DNA of 64,000 nt from Diphasiastrum complanatum (GCA_029204225.1 CM055095.1:71713617-71777616); one strand, 5' to 3'; positions 46,857-59,022 are shown, numbered from the stretch's first letter. Notes: a model not told the origin generated them from the sequence alone. Numbers and translations are program-made.

Positions 46857-47790
46857 AAAATAAGCATATGTCATACTATACTTATCACAAAAGTATAAAA
46901 ATGTAGTATAAAAGATTGTCGAATCCCAAAGGGACTGCCTATTGATGTGATTATAGATGATTTTGGTTCATTTATTGTTCTTTGTATTTTATCTGGTTGT
47001 CGACAGACATTCAGTAAGATTGGCGACCAGTATCACCAGTTAAAATGTGACTTTACATGTAGTAACCAAAGGATAGTTGATCTCGACAATTCTCATATCG
47101 ATCGTATTTTATTATTGGTAAAGAACATCTGACTTATCGGCCAGATCAAAATATTTAAATTGCTAATAAGATCTTTAATTTTATAGGTTGTTCACTTTTC
47201 ATTAAATTTAGGTATTAAAATTTAATTTAATAGCTTTTTTTGTTAGTAATATCACAATTTTTAATAAAATAAAATAAATTTTGATTCAAAAGTATGTGTT
47301 TTCTAAAAATTTTGAATATTGATAATTTCTAGAAAAAATCTAAATTCTTGGAAAAAACGAGTGTCTAGATCATTTCTCTTTTTGTTGTCACCTTGTTATG
47401 TTGAATAAGTCTATATGAATGTTCAAGTTGCTATTTGGTGAGTTTAGCTTATATTTGATTGATCATTATACATTCATGATATCAAATCATGATGTTTTTT
47501 TAAATGTTAAATTATATATAATTCATGTTCATATAATGATCATAATATTTGATGGAGCTTTTAGTCAACATTTTACAATATTATTACAACTTTATGTAAG
47601 ATAGATATCCCTTTGATATGAAATGCAAACTCATTAAACTTTTACTACAAATAATTAAGTTTACAAAAAGTATATAAGTATGTATAGAGAGACATACACA
47701 AGTGTCAAATTTAGCACTTGTCAAAAACTCCATCTCAATTTGCAGCTTGCATTGCACCAAAAATGTGTCACAATTAGATTCAAATGTAAT
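46857..47790. other. Presumed Gypsy LTR and AT-rich sequence
   Basis: No coding frame. The part next to the primer site (GATTGTCGAATCCCAAAGGGACTG, 46914-46937) has the look of an Athila-type LTR end. Further on, AT-rich sequence is featureless. Confidence 0.4.
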
Positions 47791-47812
47791 ACACACACAC
47801 ACACACACACAC
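47789..47812. repeat. (AC)n microsatellite
   Basis: Twelve AC dinucleotides. Confidence 0.9.
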
Positions 47813-47991
47813 ATCATAGGTTGAGAATACATCCATATAGAAAACAAGTACATGCAGTGAGAAGTCAAAAACATATATTAGCATAACAATATGATAGAAA
47901 AATAAATAAAGGTCTTAGAAATTTAGCATTACTCATGTCTTGTCAATACGCAAGCATAAGTTGTTATCTAAGTTTCAAAAGAATCAAGATT

Positions 47992-48179
47992 CTCTTGGCT
48001 AGACTTTTTTTTTTTTGCAGACATAGTGGTCGTTATATACAACATGGCAATGCCATTTACGAAGCTAAGCTCCTTAGATGTCACTACACAGTGGTCGAGA
48101 TTCGAGCCTACACCTTTCCCGATGGCAATCAACAACTCTACCCATACACCCCACTGCGATGGACCTCTTGGCTAGACTT
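47992..48179 (-). mobile_element. tRNA-type SINE with poly(A) tail and 15-bp target duplication
   Basis: A 158-bp unit (48007-48164) is flanked on both sides by CTCTTGGCTAGACTT (47992-48006 and 48165-48179). On the minus strand it begins GTCCATCGCAGTGGGG, has TGGGTAGAGTTG (box A-like) and GGCTCGAATCTC (box B-like, compare GGTTCGANNCC) about 35 bp apart, and ends TATGTCTGC followed by about ten A residues, directly against the target duplication. These are the marks of an RNA polymerase III SINE mobilised by a LINE. The intact duplication indicates a fairly recent insertion. Confidence 0.85.
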
Positions 48180-50126
48180 GATGATGACCAAAAAAACAAC
48201 CACCAACAAAAACAAATTTCAAACACAACCAAAAGAAACTAACTAACTAAAAGCAACTTAAATGACCTTACTTTGTAAACAGAGTTAACAAGAAACACCA
48301 AATTAATAACCTCCTAGAAACAAAAGCAAGTACATACAAGAAATGAAACAAAAGCAATTTCCTTTGGTTTTCAAATGTTATGATTGATCAACATGAACAT
48401 ACCAAAGCTACAAAACCAAAACTTAAAATGATCCTAACATTTTCAAAAGAATAAAATTATGAAATAACAAATGATCAAATTACTTAACAAATTTGCAAAA
48501 GCATATGATGCTACAAAGATTGTCAAACCCATGAAATAGTTCATTCAATACCACAAGTACCAACTTAAATGAATCTATGCCTAGACTCAAATTCATAAAA
48601 TTAAAAACAAGTTTTTGAGAAACAAAGGACTCTATTGGTACCTACCTACTTGCTAGAACAAAAAATCACCTAGAAAAATGTGCAATTCAACGGAGGAAGT
48701 GCAACCAAGAACAAATATCTTTAGTACATCTTTTCTTCTTAGAACCAAGCATCTTGAGTTTCTTTCGCCCACAAAACTCAAAATGCAAAGCATTTTTTAC
48801 ACTTCAAAGCTGTGCCAGGAGTTTCCTATTATGTGCCAACACAACTCAAAATACAAAACATTATTTACACTTCAAAGCTTTTCATCAAGTTGCCTTCTGG
48901 CCCCAAATCCTCCAATTATAATACCATGAGAATCATAAATATAAATAAAATGTACAAGATCAAATGCATCCTTAGATAAGTTTATCTAGATTCATTAACT
49001 AAAGCAAGCAAGGCTTAAAAGTATAAATTTTAACCAATTAAAAAGTTAGTTAACAGCAATTGATCTTGAGCCTTATAAGACCTTTATGAACTTTTATCTC
49101 AACATAGATAGACAAAGGAATGTTTGGGTGACAATGAAGGCTTATATAAAAACAACAAAACCCTTGTTGATGCTTGCATCATGCTGTCAAATGTAGGTCA
49201 GGATGCCATTTAACTCCCCCCATGTTATGGCTTGAGGCATTGATGCACCTCTTACACAAATGAATGCATTTTTGAAGTATAGATGTCAAGGGAATTCTTG
49301 GTGAAGGGGAACACTAGCTATAAGTTCCTTCCGAGAAATTATTTCAATAATAAATCACCTTATGCTTCCAAATGGAATTGACTAGTAAAATAGTACAATA
49401 GTGTTTGCCATGCAACAGGTAATAGTAAGGTATCAAGCTACCAAACAGACCAAATTTTAGTACAGAAACAAAAACACCATGAAAAGTACTTAGAATCTCC
49501 TGCCTGAAATGTCTCTTAAGTCATGCATAATTTGCAGCACAATTTGAAGAAACTTTTATAGGGTAAAAAATGGATGAAGGTTTTGCAAAGTTTACCAGAT
49601 ACGGTGTATATAATGGCTATGCACAGCTTACGGGGCGGTTTCATCAATAATCTAAAACACAATACATCCAGAAAATGTTTTCCTTGCCTTGAAAAAAACC
49701 TTGTAGATTTACATTTATCAGAATTGCTTACTACTCATATTGACTTAAAAGGTAGAACAGTGTACTGTATATATATTCCAAGGTCAAATTGTTCTTGATG
49801 TAGTTCAAAAAGAATCCTTCCTACAAAGTTTATCACCAGGATGGTGATAAAGGGCAAAATGTTCCTCACTTTCCATCCATTGTATGCCAGCAGTCCCTTA
49901 GCTTGAAATGGTCAAATCCTGGCTGTGAGCAGAGCAGGCAAAACTATGTTCCATCTTCACATGGCAACTGATTTCTGTTGATTTTTCTTAGGCAGCGTCA
50001 CTGCACATGATCAGCAGGGAATGCACTTAAAAGAAAGAAGAAGATTATCTCAGAGATGAACCTCCACTTAAACATGCCAACCGCAGAAAATTGAGTACGA
50101 ACTCCAAATCTCAGGAACTAATAAAC
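48180..50126. other. Gene-free interval downstream of the F-box gene
   Basis: No coding motif. Direct repeat of about 45 bp near 48775-48885 (CACAACTCAAAAT.CAAA.CATT, TTTACACTTCAAAGCT). A small hairpin (TTTATCACC..TGGTGATAAA, 49829-49850) lies 280 bp beyond the F-box stop and may be in its 3' UTR. Confidence 0.5.
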
Positions 50127-51269
50127 CTAGAAAGAATTCATCTCCAATAGATAGGTCCTCCGCCTTATTAAAAGATTTGCAGCAGTCTTGAAGGGTTCTT
50201 CGAAAGCCCCAGCAACAAACTCATCAGTCATTTTCCGAGGTAGATGCTCGCTGGGACTAATAGCAACAAGGGTTGCACCTCTCAATCCTATACCCCCAGG
50301 AAGCTCTAGATAAGGTGCATAGCGTAACTTCATGTTTAAAGCGGGTACTTGTGTTCTGCTTGCTGAGGATGAAGCCGCTAACGGTTTGTCTCTAAACTCT
50401 TGCAGCTGTTCTTTGTTCATGCACAGCATCCCCTGTCCATCCGCATCAGTAAGAATAAGACTCTCAAGAGTAGGGTGATCGGATATTATTTGTTGAAGAA
50501 GATAGTGTCTTGCAGATGCAGCAATCAACGAGCTGATAGTCCACACTACTCTTAGCTTTAAACCTCCATCAGTATAAAATGAGTCTGGGATGCTCCCGCT
50601 CTCGTCGTGCGAACAACCCTCAGATGCCTCCGATCCATCTGCTGCGTTGGTACACTCTGATGAGTGTTGTACACGTCTTGGCCTACAATCAGGTTTTGAC
50701 GCTTTCATCGACACGTCTTTTACAACAGAGGCCGCTCCAAGTATGACGCAGCTTTCCAATGTGCTGCCAAACTCAGCCTTCCATTTCAGAAGAACTCCTC
50801 CTTCCATACCTAGCTCACCACCAGGAAGCTCGATCCGCAAGTGTTGGAGCTCCTTGAAGTTTTTTAGAACCTCGCATGGGGAATGATGAGATACCTCTGC
50901 AAGAATAGATTTCTTGGGACCAAGAAATTGATGCAATGCCTGCAAAGGCTTCACTATGCTTCCAAAGACGAACCTCATTAAATGGCTCAACAGTCCTTTT
51001 CCTTTCAGATTCATGCTACTTTCTTCCCCAGATATCACACAATCAACTTTGACTAGAACATTATCCACCTGCAAAACAAGTTCACGGAACCTCCTCGAAA
51101 CAGCACAACACCTTCCAAGCGCCTTGATGTCAGCCAGTCCGTTGAATATCAGCAACAAAATCGGATCAGGAAGATTTTCAAAGTGGTCGCTGATAGCCAT
51201 TGATGTTGCACAAGCTAGCCTGGGACAAGTTCTGCTCTTCTCGGAAAAAGGATCCGAGTTAGCAATCAT
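50127..51269 (-). CDS. F-box protein, AUF1/AUF2-like
   Basis: Single-exon frame; ATG candidates are 51269 (380 residues) and 51200 (357 residues, MAISDHFENLPDP). The second puts the F-box at the usual N-terminal place, and I prefer it. The F-box spans about 45 residues: LPDPILLLIFNGLADIKALGRCCAVSRRFRELV. Downstream blocks match the plant AUF family: LQALHQFLGP, SHHSPCEVLKNFKELQHLRIELP, LKWKAEFGSTLESCVILGA, a variable Ser/Cys-rich insert, LRVVWTISSLIAASARHYLL, HPTLESLILTDADGQG and a C-terminal RRRTYLLEMN. Known role: F-box proteins bind SKP1 through this motif and recruit substrates to SCF ubiquitin ligases; Arabidopsis AUF1/2 are auxin-inducible. The substrate is unknown. The frame is intact. 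The upstream minus-strand frame 51560-51306 is probably 5' UTR. Divergence in the middle makes the exact orthologue uncertain. Confidence 0.88.
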   Translation of the reverse strand: MIANSDPFSEKSRTCPRLACATSMAISDHFENLPDPILLLIFNGLADIKALGRCCAVSRRFRELVLQVDNVLVKVDCVISGEESSMNLKGKGLLSHLMRFVFGSIVKPLQALHQFLGPKKSILAEVSHHSPCEVLKNFKELQHLRIELPGGELGMEGGVLLKWKAEFGSTLESCVILGAASVVKDVSMKASKPDCRPRRVQHSSECTNAADGSEASEGCSHDESGSIPDSFYTDGGLKLRVVWTISSLIAASARHYLLQQIISDHPTLESLILTDADGQGMLCMNKEQLQEFRDKPLAASSSASRTQVPALNMKLRYAPYLELPGGIGLRGATLVAISPSEHLPRKMTDEFVAGAFEEPFKTAANLLIRRRTYLLEMNSF

Positions 51270-52082
51270 TCTTACGGCCACCTCTGTCACCTTCAATCAG
51301 ACTCTCTACGAATGTTCGATCAACAACTGATGTTTACCAGACTGCTGCAAACTTGTGCAAAAATTATTGGAAGAACGCTTAAGACATGTATGCATAAAGG
51401 CGATGGAATTGCAAATACTATCAAATAAAAAACTATCGACCATTCTCCGTTGTCTTGCCTCCCCCGTTTCTTTATAAGTAGCTTTCTTCAGGTGCATATT
51501 ACAGCCACATAGGACCATCAGAATGCGCCTGCTTTCGTCTTCATCAAAGAATCGACACAAAGCTTAAGGAACTCCACAAATTTTGACAATATAAAAAAAA
51601 GGATTCTCGGCGCTTGCCAGCCAAAGATGAAGGTAGATCTTTCACATGTTATACGCTTCTTCGTACATTCAAACATCCAAACGCCCTAAGCTAAGCCTCT
51701 TAACTCGTACTGAAAGCTTTAATTTCTACCACTCAACGAAATCACACGGAACATAACACAAACGATTTTATGCTTTGACCAAGCAAAGCATTTGGTCTCG
51801 GTCGTAACGCAGGCCTATCTAGAATCTAGCCTCATCTACGCTGCAAGATTCCGCCTCGAGTGACGAATCTCACAAGAAAGCCGAGAAAGTTAGAAACAGC
51901 AACGCCTCTGCTCGTCGTTTCTGGAACTCATATCTTCCGTCACCACAGCAACGACAACCTCAAAGCGCACCTTCATATTTCTCTGGGCGGCAATTTTTTC
52001 CACAACCGCATTCTTCACCACAAATCTTTGACCATCCTTCCCGGCTCCCTTCTTTTCACGTCACCCTACCACCCCTCCATCA

Positions 52083-52325
52083 CTAAATCCAAAGATCACC
52101 CTCCATTATTACTATCCAGAAACAAAAGTACATGCGCAATATCCACACAACCCACCATTCTCTATATCTAAAGATCATCGTCCACCTTCACTATTATCCA
52201 GAAACAAAGTATATCCGCCATATTCACACAACCCACAACTCTACATCCAAAGATCATGATCTACCTTCCCAACCCTCTTCACTACCATCCAGAAACAAAG
52301 TACATCAGCAATTTCCACACAAGCA
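52083..52325. repeat. Three tandem units of about 75-87 bp upstream of the F-box gene
   Basis: Each unit has ATC(C/T)AAAGATCA, then a CTACC/CCACC-type stretch, AC.ATCCAGAAACAAAGTA, and a (A/T)(A/T)(C/T)CACACAA end. Unit starts are at about 52086, 52168 and 52243; the third is longer. It lies about 0.9-1.1 kb above the F-box ATG, on the upstream side of the gene. Confidence 0.8.
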
Positions 52326-52693
52326 GCTGTAAAGTTCCTAAAGCTTCATCCTCTTTGATTTTTCTCCAGTTATAGGAGCGTAGGCTAGCTATGGCGATCG
52401 CTCGCCCGACAGCATAGGATCGCGAATATCGCAGCTGCTGCTTGCCGCTTCTTCTCTTTTGTTTTGTTTAGTGTAGAGAAGGAAAAACAAACGGCTTTGA
52501 AAACATGAAGCCATGATTCCTCTTCCTCTTTCAAACTTGAAAGAATTCCAAGAACAAAAAACAAAAACACATGTATTATAATTAAAATAAAACTTCACTA
52601 TCCCTAACTCACGGGTGCCTTGCCATCCTATGAAGGCACCTCAACCCCCCATCACATTGTGCACTTTGACAACCCACATGTCATCTATGTATT

Positions 52694-52791
52694 ATGGAAG
52701 GAGCCGGGCACAGGCCGGCCTGGAGGGTCCGAGCTTAAATTTTTTTGAAAAGCCGAACTGGGCAGAATGGCCTGTGCCCGACTCCTTCCAT
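52694..52791. repeat. 98-bp foldback with 23-bp arms
   Basis: Left arm 52694-52716 (ATGGAAGGAGCCGGGCACAGG..) and right arm 52769-52791 (..CTGTGCCCGACTCCTTCCAT) pair over 23 bp with one mismatch. The 52-bp interior (52717-52768) has no further pairing. It is MITE-like; a target duplication is not evident. Confidence 0.8.
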
Positions 52792-52870
52792 TGCGTAATG
52801 GAGTCTTTGACTTTTTCACATGCCATTTACAAAGCATAATCAGCACTGTGGTTTTTTGGACCAATGAGAA

Positions 52871-52886
52871 ACTGCCACGTGGCAGT
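52871..52886. other. Perfect 16-bp palindrome at the Copia insertion point
   Basis: ACTGCCACGTGGCAGT is its own reverse complement with a CACGTG core. Its last five bases (GCAGT) are the target site duplicated by the adjoining Copia. Confidence 0.9.
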
Positions 52887-53568
52887 TGTTAAAAATTCAC
52901 AATTCTAGCTTGACTAGTTTTGGTCATATGACTTGTAAATAGTTAGATGGTCATGATGTGGCTTGTCACACGTGCCAAATAGCATAGGATTCCATTCATA
53001 AGGATGTTCTCAAGTAGACCTAAGTGTTAGAACCTTTGGAATGAGTCCAAATTATGCTTAGATACAAGGGAGAAAAAATAGGAGCTATTTTTGGTAATTT
53101 TTGCATTGTTGAGGGATCTCCAAGATTCCAACCCTAACTTGGTAGGGATGAAAGATCCACCAAAATTAGCATTAGGGATAGGTTTAGGGCTACTCATACC
53201 TGCCCAAAACCGTGATGGATCATGTATATATAGGTGATGATATCTCACCAAAATCAATCAAGCAATTTCATGATTTTTCTCTCATAATGGTGCAATTGCT
53301 CTCTATGTTCATAATTTTTTGAGTACTTGTGATTACTAATGATTATAGGATTGAATGTAGGTCTGGTGTACAGTACTCAGACTGTGGGAGGCCGTACTTT
53401 CACACGTGTGAAGCCTTCTTCAAGGATTTGGGCCATTTAGTGAGGTTCAAGCATAGATTTTTGATGGATTTTGATGGTTCAACTTGTGCTAATCTTATGA
53501 AATCATAATCTATTGTTTCCCTCATCATTTCAAGTGTTTTAGGATCCTTATTTGCTGTAATTTTTACA
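52887..53568 (+). repeat. 5' LTR of the 52.9-59.0 kb Copia
   Basis: 682 bp; TG..CA ends. TGTATATATAGGTG at 53222-53235 is a TATA-like promoter motif. Confidence 0.95.
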
Positions 53569-54380
53569 GCGGTATCAGAGCCTAAAGGCTGAAATGAGCT
53601 AAATCCTTGGTTTTCATTCAATTTGATCACAATTTTTGATCTAAATCTTGTGTAGATTGGATCTTAGCATCTAGTATTGATTCTAGAACTCAAAGTGAGT
53701 CAAATACATTGGAGATTGGTGTTGTGTGACTTCATTTGCAGGTGTTTAGGTGTCTAAAACCAGAGGCAAAGTTGAATTCAATTCACATTTCCAAGATAGC
53801 AAGTTTTGCATGCTCCAAACATTGATTTCTAAGCGAGTTTTGGAGGTGATTTCATAGAGGAGGCTTTCTAGCATTCAAGGAGAGGGAAGATCAGAGTTTT
53901 GGGGACTCTTCAAGGCTGTTCTAAGGTGTAGTAGGCACCTCCTAAAGTGATTTAGGTTCAGTCCAACCATTGCTTGACTTATGCACCAAATTAGATCAAT
54001 TTTTCATCAATTTTGATCATTTTTTGGTTGTGATTGGATAATAGATTGTGTTGCATCCTCATTAAGTTCCATTTAGATCTTTTACAAGTGATTTTGGAAG
54101 TATATTAGGTTGCTGAAATTCACTCTTGATCAGATCATTTGGAAGCTTTAATGTTCTTTATAGAAAGAGGGGCAATTCTACTAGTATTGTCTACTTCAAT
54201 CAAGCAAGTGCATTGTTTCTAGTATTCTATGATTTGATTTTGCTAGAGATCATTCTTAGATCTTTATAGGAAGTCTATTACTGATCTTTTCAGGTCCCTA
54301 AGAAGTGGGATAAGGTAGACCTTCAATCAAATCAATACAAGTAACCTTCATTTGTGTCAAGTCCTTGATTAGGAGACTAG

Positions 54381-57300
54381 ATGGCATCTATAAATGCATA
54401 TCCTTTGGATACTAATGAAAGGCTCAACAAAACTAACTATTCCATATGAAAAGTTAGAATGGAATCCATCATGATCATGCAAGATCTGATGGAAATTGTA
54501 AATGGTAAGGAGGGTGAACCTATTCATCCTCAAGAAAAAGCCAAATACATCAAGAGGTGCAATGTTGCACTACATTGCATAAAAATGAATGTTGCAAATG
54601 AACTCTTAAGAGAGGTAGGAGATTGCACTTAAGCTCAAGATGCTTGGGAGACTTTGCAAAAGGCCTATGAATCCAAGAACCAAACTAGAATGTTAGCTTT
54701 GAAGAATCAAATCTATAGAAGCTATCAAAAGAAAGGAGAGAGTACACATACTTTTGTCCTAAGAGTAAAGGAATTGAACAAAGAGCTAGCCTTTATAGGT
54801 GACCCTATCAAGGATGAAGAGCTTGTTCAACTCATATTGAATGGACTAAGCTTTGAATTTGACAATTTGGTTCAGGGATATGCAATTATGGGTAAGCTAC
54901 CCATACTTGAAGAACTCCAAGGCACACTCATGGCCGAGGAATCAAGAAGGAGCCAAATGCAAGAGAGGATGGATAGGCTTTCCATCCAAGGTGGAGATGA
55001 CCAAGCTCTCTTCACCAAAGGCAAAGGCAAGTCCAAAGGCAAAGGATCAACATTCAAGAAGTCTACAAAGCTTGAGGATCAAGAAGGACCCTCAAAGGCA
55101 TCTCCATCAACCACCAAAGTCAAGAAGGACAAATCAAAGGTGAAGTGCTACTATTGTAGCAAGATGGGGCATTATGCCTCGGAATGCTTCAAGAGGAAGC
55201 AAGATCAAAGCCAAGCCAACATGAGCAAAGAGGAGGAGGAGGAGAGTTCACATGAGGACTCTCTCATGATGTCCATATTTTCTTCAACAAGCTTCAAAGG
55301 AGAAGATCCTTGGTGGATTGACTCGGGTGCTAGTTCACACATGACTAGTAAAAGGGAGTTTTTCTCTTCTCTCTTATCTTATGATGGACCTATAAAGTCT
55401 ATCTATACAACAAATGATGAAGCTTGTAAGATTGAAGGAGTTGGTAGCATTCCCCTTTGCTTAGGATCTTCCTAAAAGATCAACATAGCATGTGTTTTGT
55501 ACATTCCTACGATAACAAAGAATCTACTAAGTGTTGGCCAAATGGTAGACAATGGTTTCAATGTTGACTTTGCTTCAAATGAATGTTTCATCAAGAAGAA
55601 GGGTAAGATAGTGGCTAAGGGCACTAGACTTGGCAAACTTTATAATTTGGATGCATTTGTGGATACTAATGTTGTCATGTTGGCCGAGAAGAGCAAGATA
55701 TCTACCTTTACTTTATGGCACAAAAGACTTGGACATGTCAACTCGGGTTCCATGGAGGCTATGATCAAGGAGGAGTACGCAGAAGACAAGGTTTGTGAAG
55801 CTTGTGCCTTATCCAAGGCACATAAGAAGGTGTTTCCTAACTCCATCACAAAGTCATCTCATCCTCTTGAACTCATACACTCGGATATGCACATTGCTAG
55901 CACCAAATCTAATGGAAGTTCATCCATGTTTTTAACCTTCATTGATGACTACTCAAGATATTGTTGGGTGTTCTTACTTTCCTTCAAGTCTCAAGTATTT
56001 GATACTTTTGTAAAATTCAAGTTGTTTGTGGAAAAGCATCATAATCATAGCATCAAGATTCTTAGAAGTGACAATGGTGGAGAATTCATCTCCAATGAGT
56101 TCAAGGCCTTTTGTGAGGAGGAAGGGATCAAGAAAGAGACTTCTTGTCCTTACACTCCTCAACAAAATGGAGTTGCTGAAAGAAGGAATAGAACATTATG
56201 TGAATGCTCTAAGGCTTTAAGATTAGATGCTTGTTTGCCCAAATCCTTTTGGGGTGAGTCTCTTGTATGTGCAAACTACTTGATGAATAGGGTGTCTTGC
56301 AAAGCAATTGAAGGCAAAACTCCTTATGAGATGTTGTATGGAAAGAAACCCAATCTTAATCACTTGAAAGTTTTTGGGTGTATATGTTATGTGCATGTGC
56401 CATTGGAAACAAGAACCAAGGAGGATCCATCTTCCACAAGAGGGATCATGCTTGGATATGCAAGCTCAAGCAAGGGCTACAAAGTCTATCTCCCATCCTT
56501 GAACAAATTTGTTTTTTCAAGGGATGTCACCTTTGATGAACATCATATGCATATGCTTGAAGAAGGCTCAAGTGCTCCAACAATCAAGAAGAAGATGGCC
56601 GAGGAGCAAGATCTTGGTTTTAAGGAGGAGCTCATGGAGGAGCAAGCACCAAACCCACCTATCACACCAAGGAGATCTTCAAGGGCAAAAGTGGAGCCAT
56701 CAAGGCTCACATATCAAGGCAAAGGACAGCAAGTTGAGGTTATCTCATCCACTTCTTATGCTTTATCTAGTTTTGAAGAACCATCTAATGTTGAAGATGC
56801 ATTGAACTCCAAAGAATGGTATAAAGCTATGTTGGATGAGTATGATGCCTTGATTGAGAATGAAACTTGGTTGCTTGTTGAGAGACCTCAAAGGAATGTA
56901 ATAGGATGCAAGTGGGTCTTCAAGCTTAAGTTGAATGCAAATGGGAGTGTTAACAAACATAAAGCAAGATTAGTTGCAAAAGGTTATGCTCAAGAGAGAG
57001 GGATAGACTATGAGGAAACTTTTGCACCCGTGGCCAAGATGGTCACAATAAGGCTAATCATTGCACTTGCATCACATTTTGGATGGATTCTATGTCAAAT
57101 GGATGTCTCTAATGCTTTCTTGAATGGTTTTTTGGAAGAGGATATCTATATGGAGCAGCCACAAGGGTTCATCAAGCATGGAATGGAGAACAAAGTATGC
57201 CATCTCCAAAGAAGCATCTATGGCTTGAAGCAAGCCTCGAGATCTTGGAATTCAAGACTAAATTGCTATCTTATTTCATTTTCTTTTGTTCAAAGTGAAT

Positions 57301-58322
57301 ATGATCCCACTCTTTACATTAAGTTTGATGATGTTGGTATTGTACTTTTACTCATTTATGTAGATGACATCATCATTAGTGGAAATAGTGTTGATGGTAT
57401 TGAAAAAATCAAGGTAGATCTATCCTTAGAGTTCAAGATGGTAGATCTAGGGTGTCTTCACTTCATCTTAGGCATAGAAGTACTTAGAGGGTCTGATTTT
57501 ATCTTTATAAGTCAAGTAAACTATGCTCAAAGTCTTTTGAAGAAGTTTAAGATGGAAGTATGCAAAAGTGTTGACACACCAATGGAGCAAGATGTAAAAG
57601 TGCCAAATGAAGATGATGAAAGATCCTTCATGGACATCACTTTGTTTAGGAAACTTATAGGTTCCTTAATGTGGATCACTATAACTAGACCAGATCTTAG
57701 CTTTAGTGTATGTAGGTTGATCCAATCCATGCAAAAGCCATTGAATATCCATTGGAAAAAGGCTAAGAGGATTCTAAGATACATCTCGGGTACATTGGAT
57801 TTTGGGATTCTATATAGAGGAGATGTGATTAACCTTCGTACATTTAGTGATTCAGATTTTGCAGGGGACAAGAGGGATAGGAAATCCACAAGTGCCTATT
57901 CAACTTTCATAGGAGAAGGTGTGGTTTCATGGCTTTCAAAAAAGCAAGCAACTATATCTCTATCTTCAACCGAGGCTGAGTACAAAGCTTTGACGACCAC
58001 TACAAAGGAGGTACTTTGGATCAAGAGATTATTGGTGGAACTAAAGATCATGGATTCAGAGGAGGCACCAATCATCTACAATGACAATATATCAGCCCAA
58101 CACCTTGCATCTAACCCAATCTTCCATGCAAGATCTAAGCACATTGAGATATGCCATCACTTTGTGAGAGAAATGGTGCAAGCCAAGGAGATTGCTTTGG
58201 AGCATGTTCCAAGCAATGAATGTGTAGCTGATCTACTTACTAAACCACTTCAAAAGACACCTTTTATGAAGTTTAGATCATCACTTGGAGTGATTAGTAA
58301 AGCAATGATTGAACCAAGCTAG
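54381..58322 (+). pseudogene. Copia gag-pol polyprotein with three in-frame stops, otherwise open
   Basis: One frame of about 1313 codons from ATG 54381 to TAG 58320. Stops: TGA at about 54450 (where gag normally has Trp), TAA at about 54630, and TAA at 55473. Gag: VLRVKELNKEL.., LNGLSFEFDNL; zinc knuckle CYYCSKMGHYASEC (about 55149-55190); protease WWIDSGASSHM (about 55312). From 55497: zinc motif H75, H80, C100, C103 (LWHKRLGH..CEAC); integrase D130, D192, E228 (HSD, RSDNGGE, GVAERRNR); RT with VIGCKWVFKLKLNANG.., QMDVSNAFLNGFLEEDIYMEQPQGF and YVDD at 57357-57368; RNase H with DSDFAGDKRDRKSTSAY, SLSSTEAEYKAL and the HFVREMVQAKEIALEHVPSN tail. All catalytic boxes from protease on are intact. 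It would need mobilisation in trans or stop suppression for the N-terminal part. Confidence 0.92.
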
Positions 58323-58336
58323 ATAGTGAGGAGGAG

Positions 58337-59017
58337 TGTTAAAAATTCACAATTCTAGCTTGACTAGTTTGGTCATATGACTTGTAAATAGTTAGATGGT
58401 CATGATGTGGCTTGTCACACGTGCCAAATAGCATAGGATTCAATTCATAAGGATGTTCTCAAGTAGACCTAAGTGTTAGAACCTTTGGAATGAGTCCAAA
58501 TTATGCTTAGATACAAGGGAGAAAAAATAGGAGCTATTTCTGGTAATTTTTGCATTGTTGAAGGATCTCCAAGATTCCAACCCTAACTTGGTAGGGATGA
58601 AAGATCCACCAAAATTAGCATTAGGGATAGGTTTAGGGCTACTCATACCTGCCCAAAACCGTGATGGATCATGTATATATAGGTGATGATATCTCACCAA
58701 AATCAATCAAGCAATTTCATGATTTTTCTCTCATAATGGTGCAATTGCTCTCTATGTTCATAATTGTTTGAGTACTTGTGATTACTAATGATTATAGGAT
58801 TGAATGTAGGTCTGGTGTACAGTACTCAGACTGTGGAAGGTCGTACTTTCACACGTGTGAAGCCTTCTTCAAGGATTTGGGCCATTTAGTGAGGTTCAAG
58901 CATAGATTTTTGATGGATTTTGATGGTTCAACTTGTGCTAATCTTATGAAATCATAATCTATTGTTTCCCTCATCATTTCAAGTGTTTTAGGATCCTTAT
59001 TTGCTGTAATTTTTACA
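58337..59017 (+). repeat. 3' LTR of the 52.9-59.0 kb Copia
   Basis: 681 bp, nearly identical to the 5' LTR; differences include one missing T in the ACTAGTTT run and GGGAGGCCG against GGAAGGTCG. Confidence 0.95.
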
Positions 59018-59022
59018 GCAGT

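Larger units (their letters stand above)
52887..59017 (+). mobile_element. Complete Copia retrotransposon, young, LTRs 682/681 bp, TSD GCAGT
   Basis: The 5' LTR is 52887-53568 and the 3' LTR 58337-59017, both TGTTAAAAATTC..ATTTTTACA. The 5-bp duplication GCAGT occurs at 52882-52886 and 59018-59022. A Met-type primer site (GGTATCAGAGCC, 53571-53582) follows the 5' LTR, and a GAGGAGGAG purine tract precedes the 3' LTR. I count six substitutions and one single-T indel between the LTRs (about 0.9%), so the insertion is recent. Internally it has one long polyprotein with three stop codons. It is the best candidate in the window for an element with live relatives. Confidence 0.95.

Noticed and set aside
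48007-48164. tRNA gene suggested by the GGCTCGAATC box
   Set aside because: No cloverleaf; poly(A) tail and target duplications show a SINE.
51860-52332. Plus-strand ORFs upstream of the F-box gene
   Set aside because: His/Thr/Ser-rich frames created by the tandem repeat; no domain or start context.
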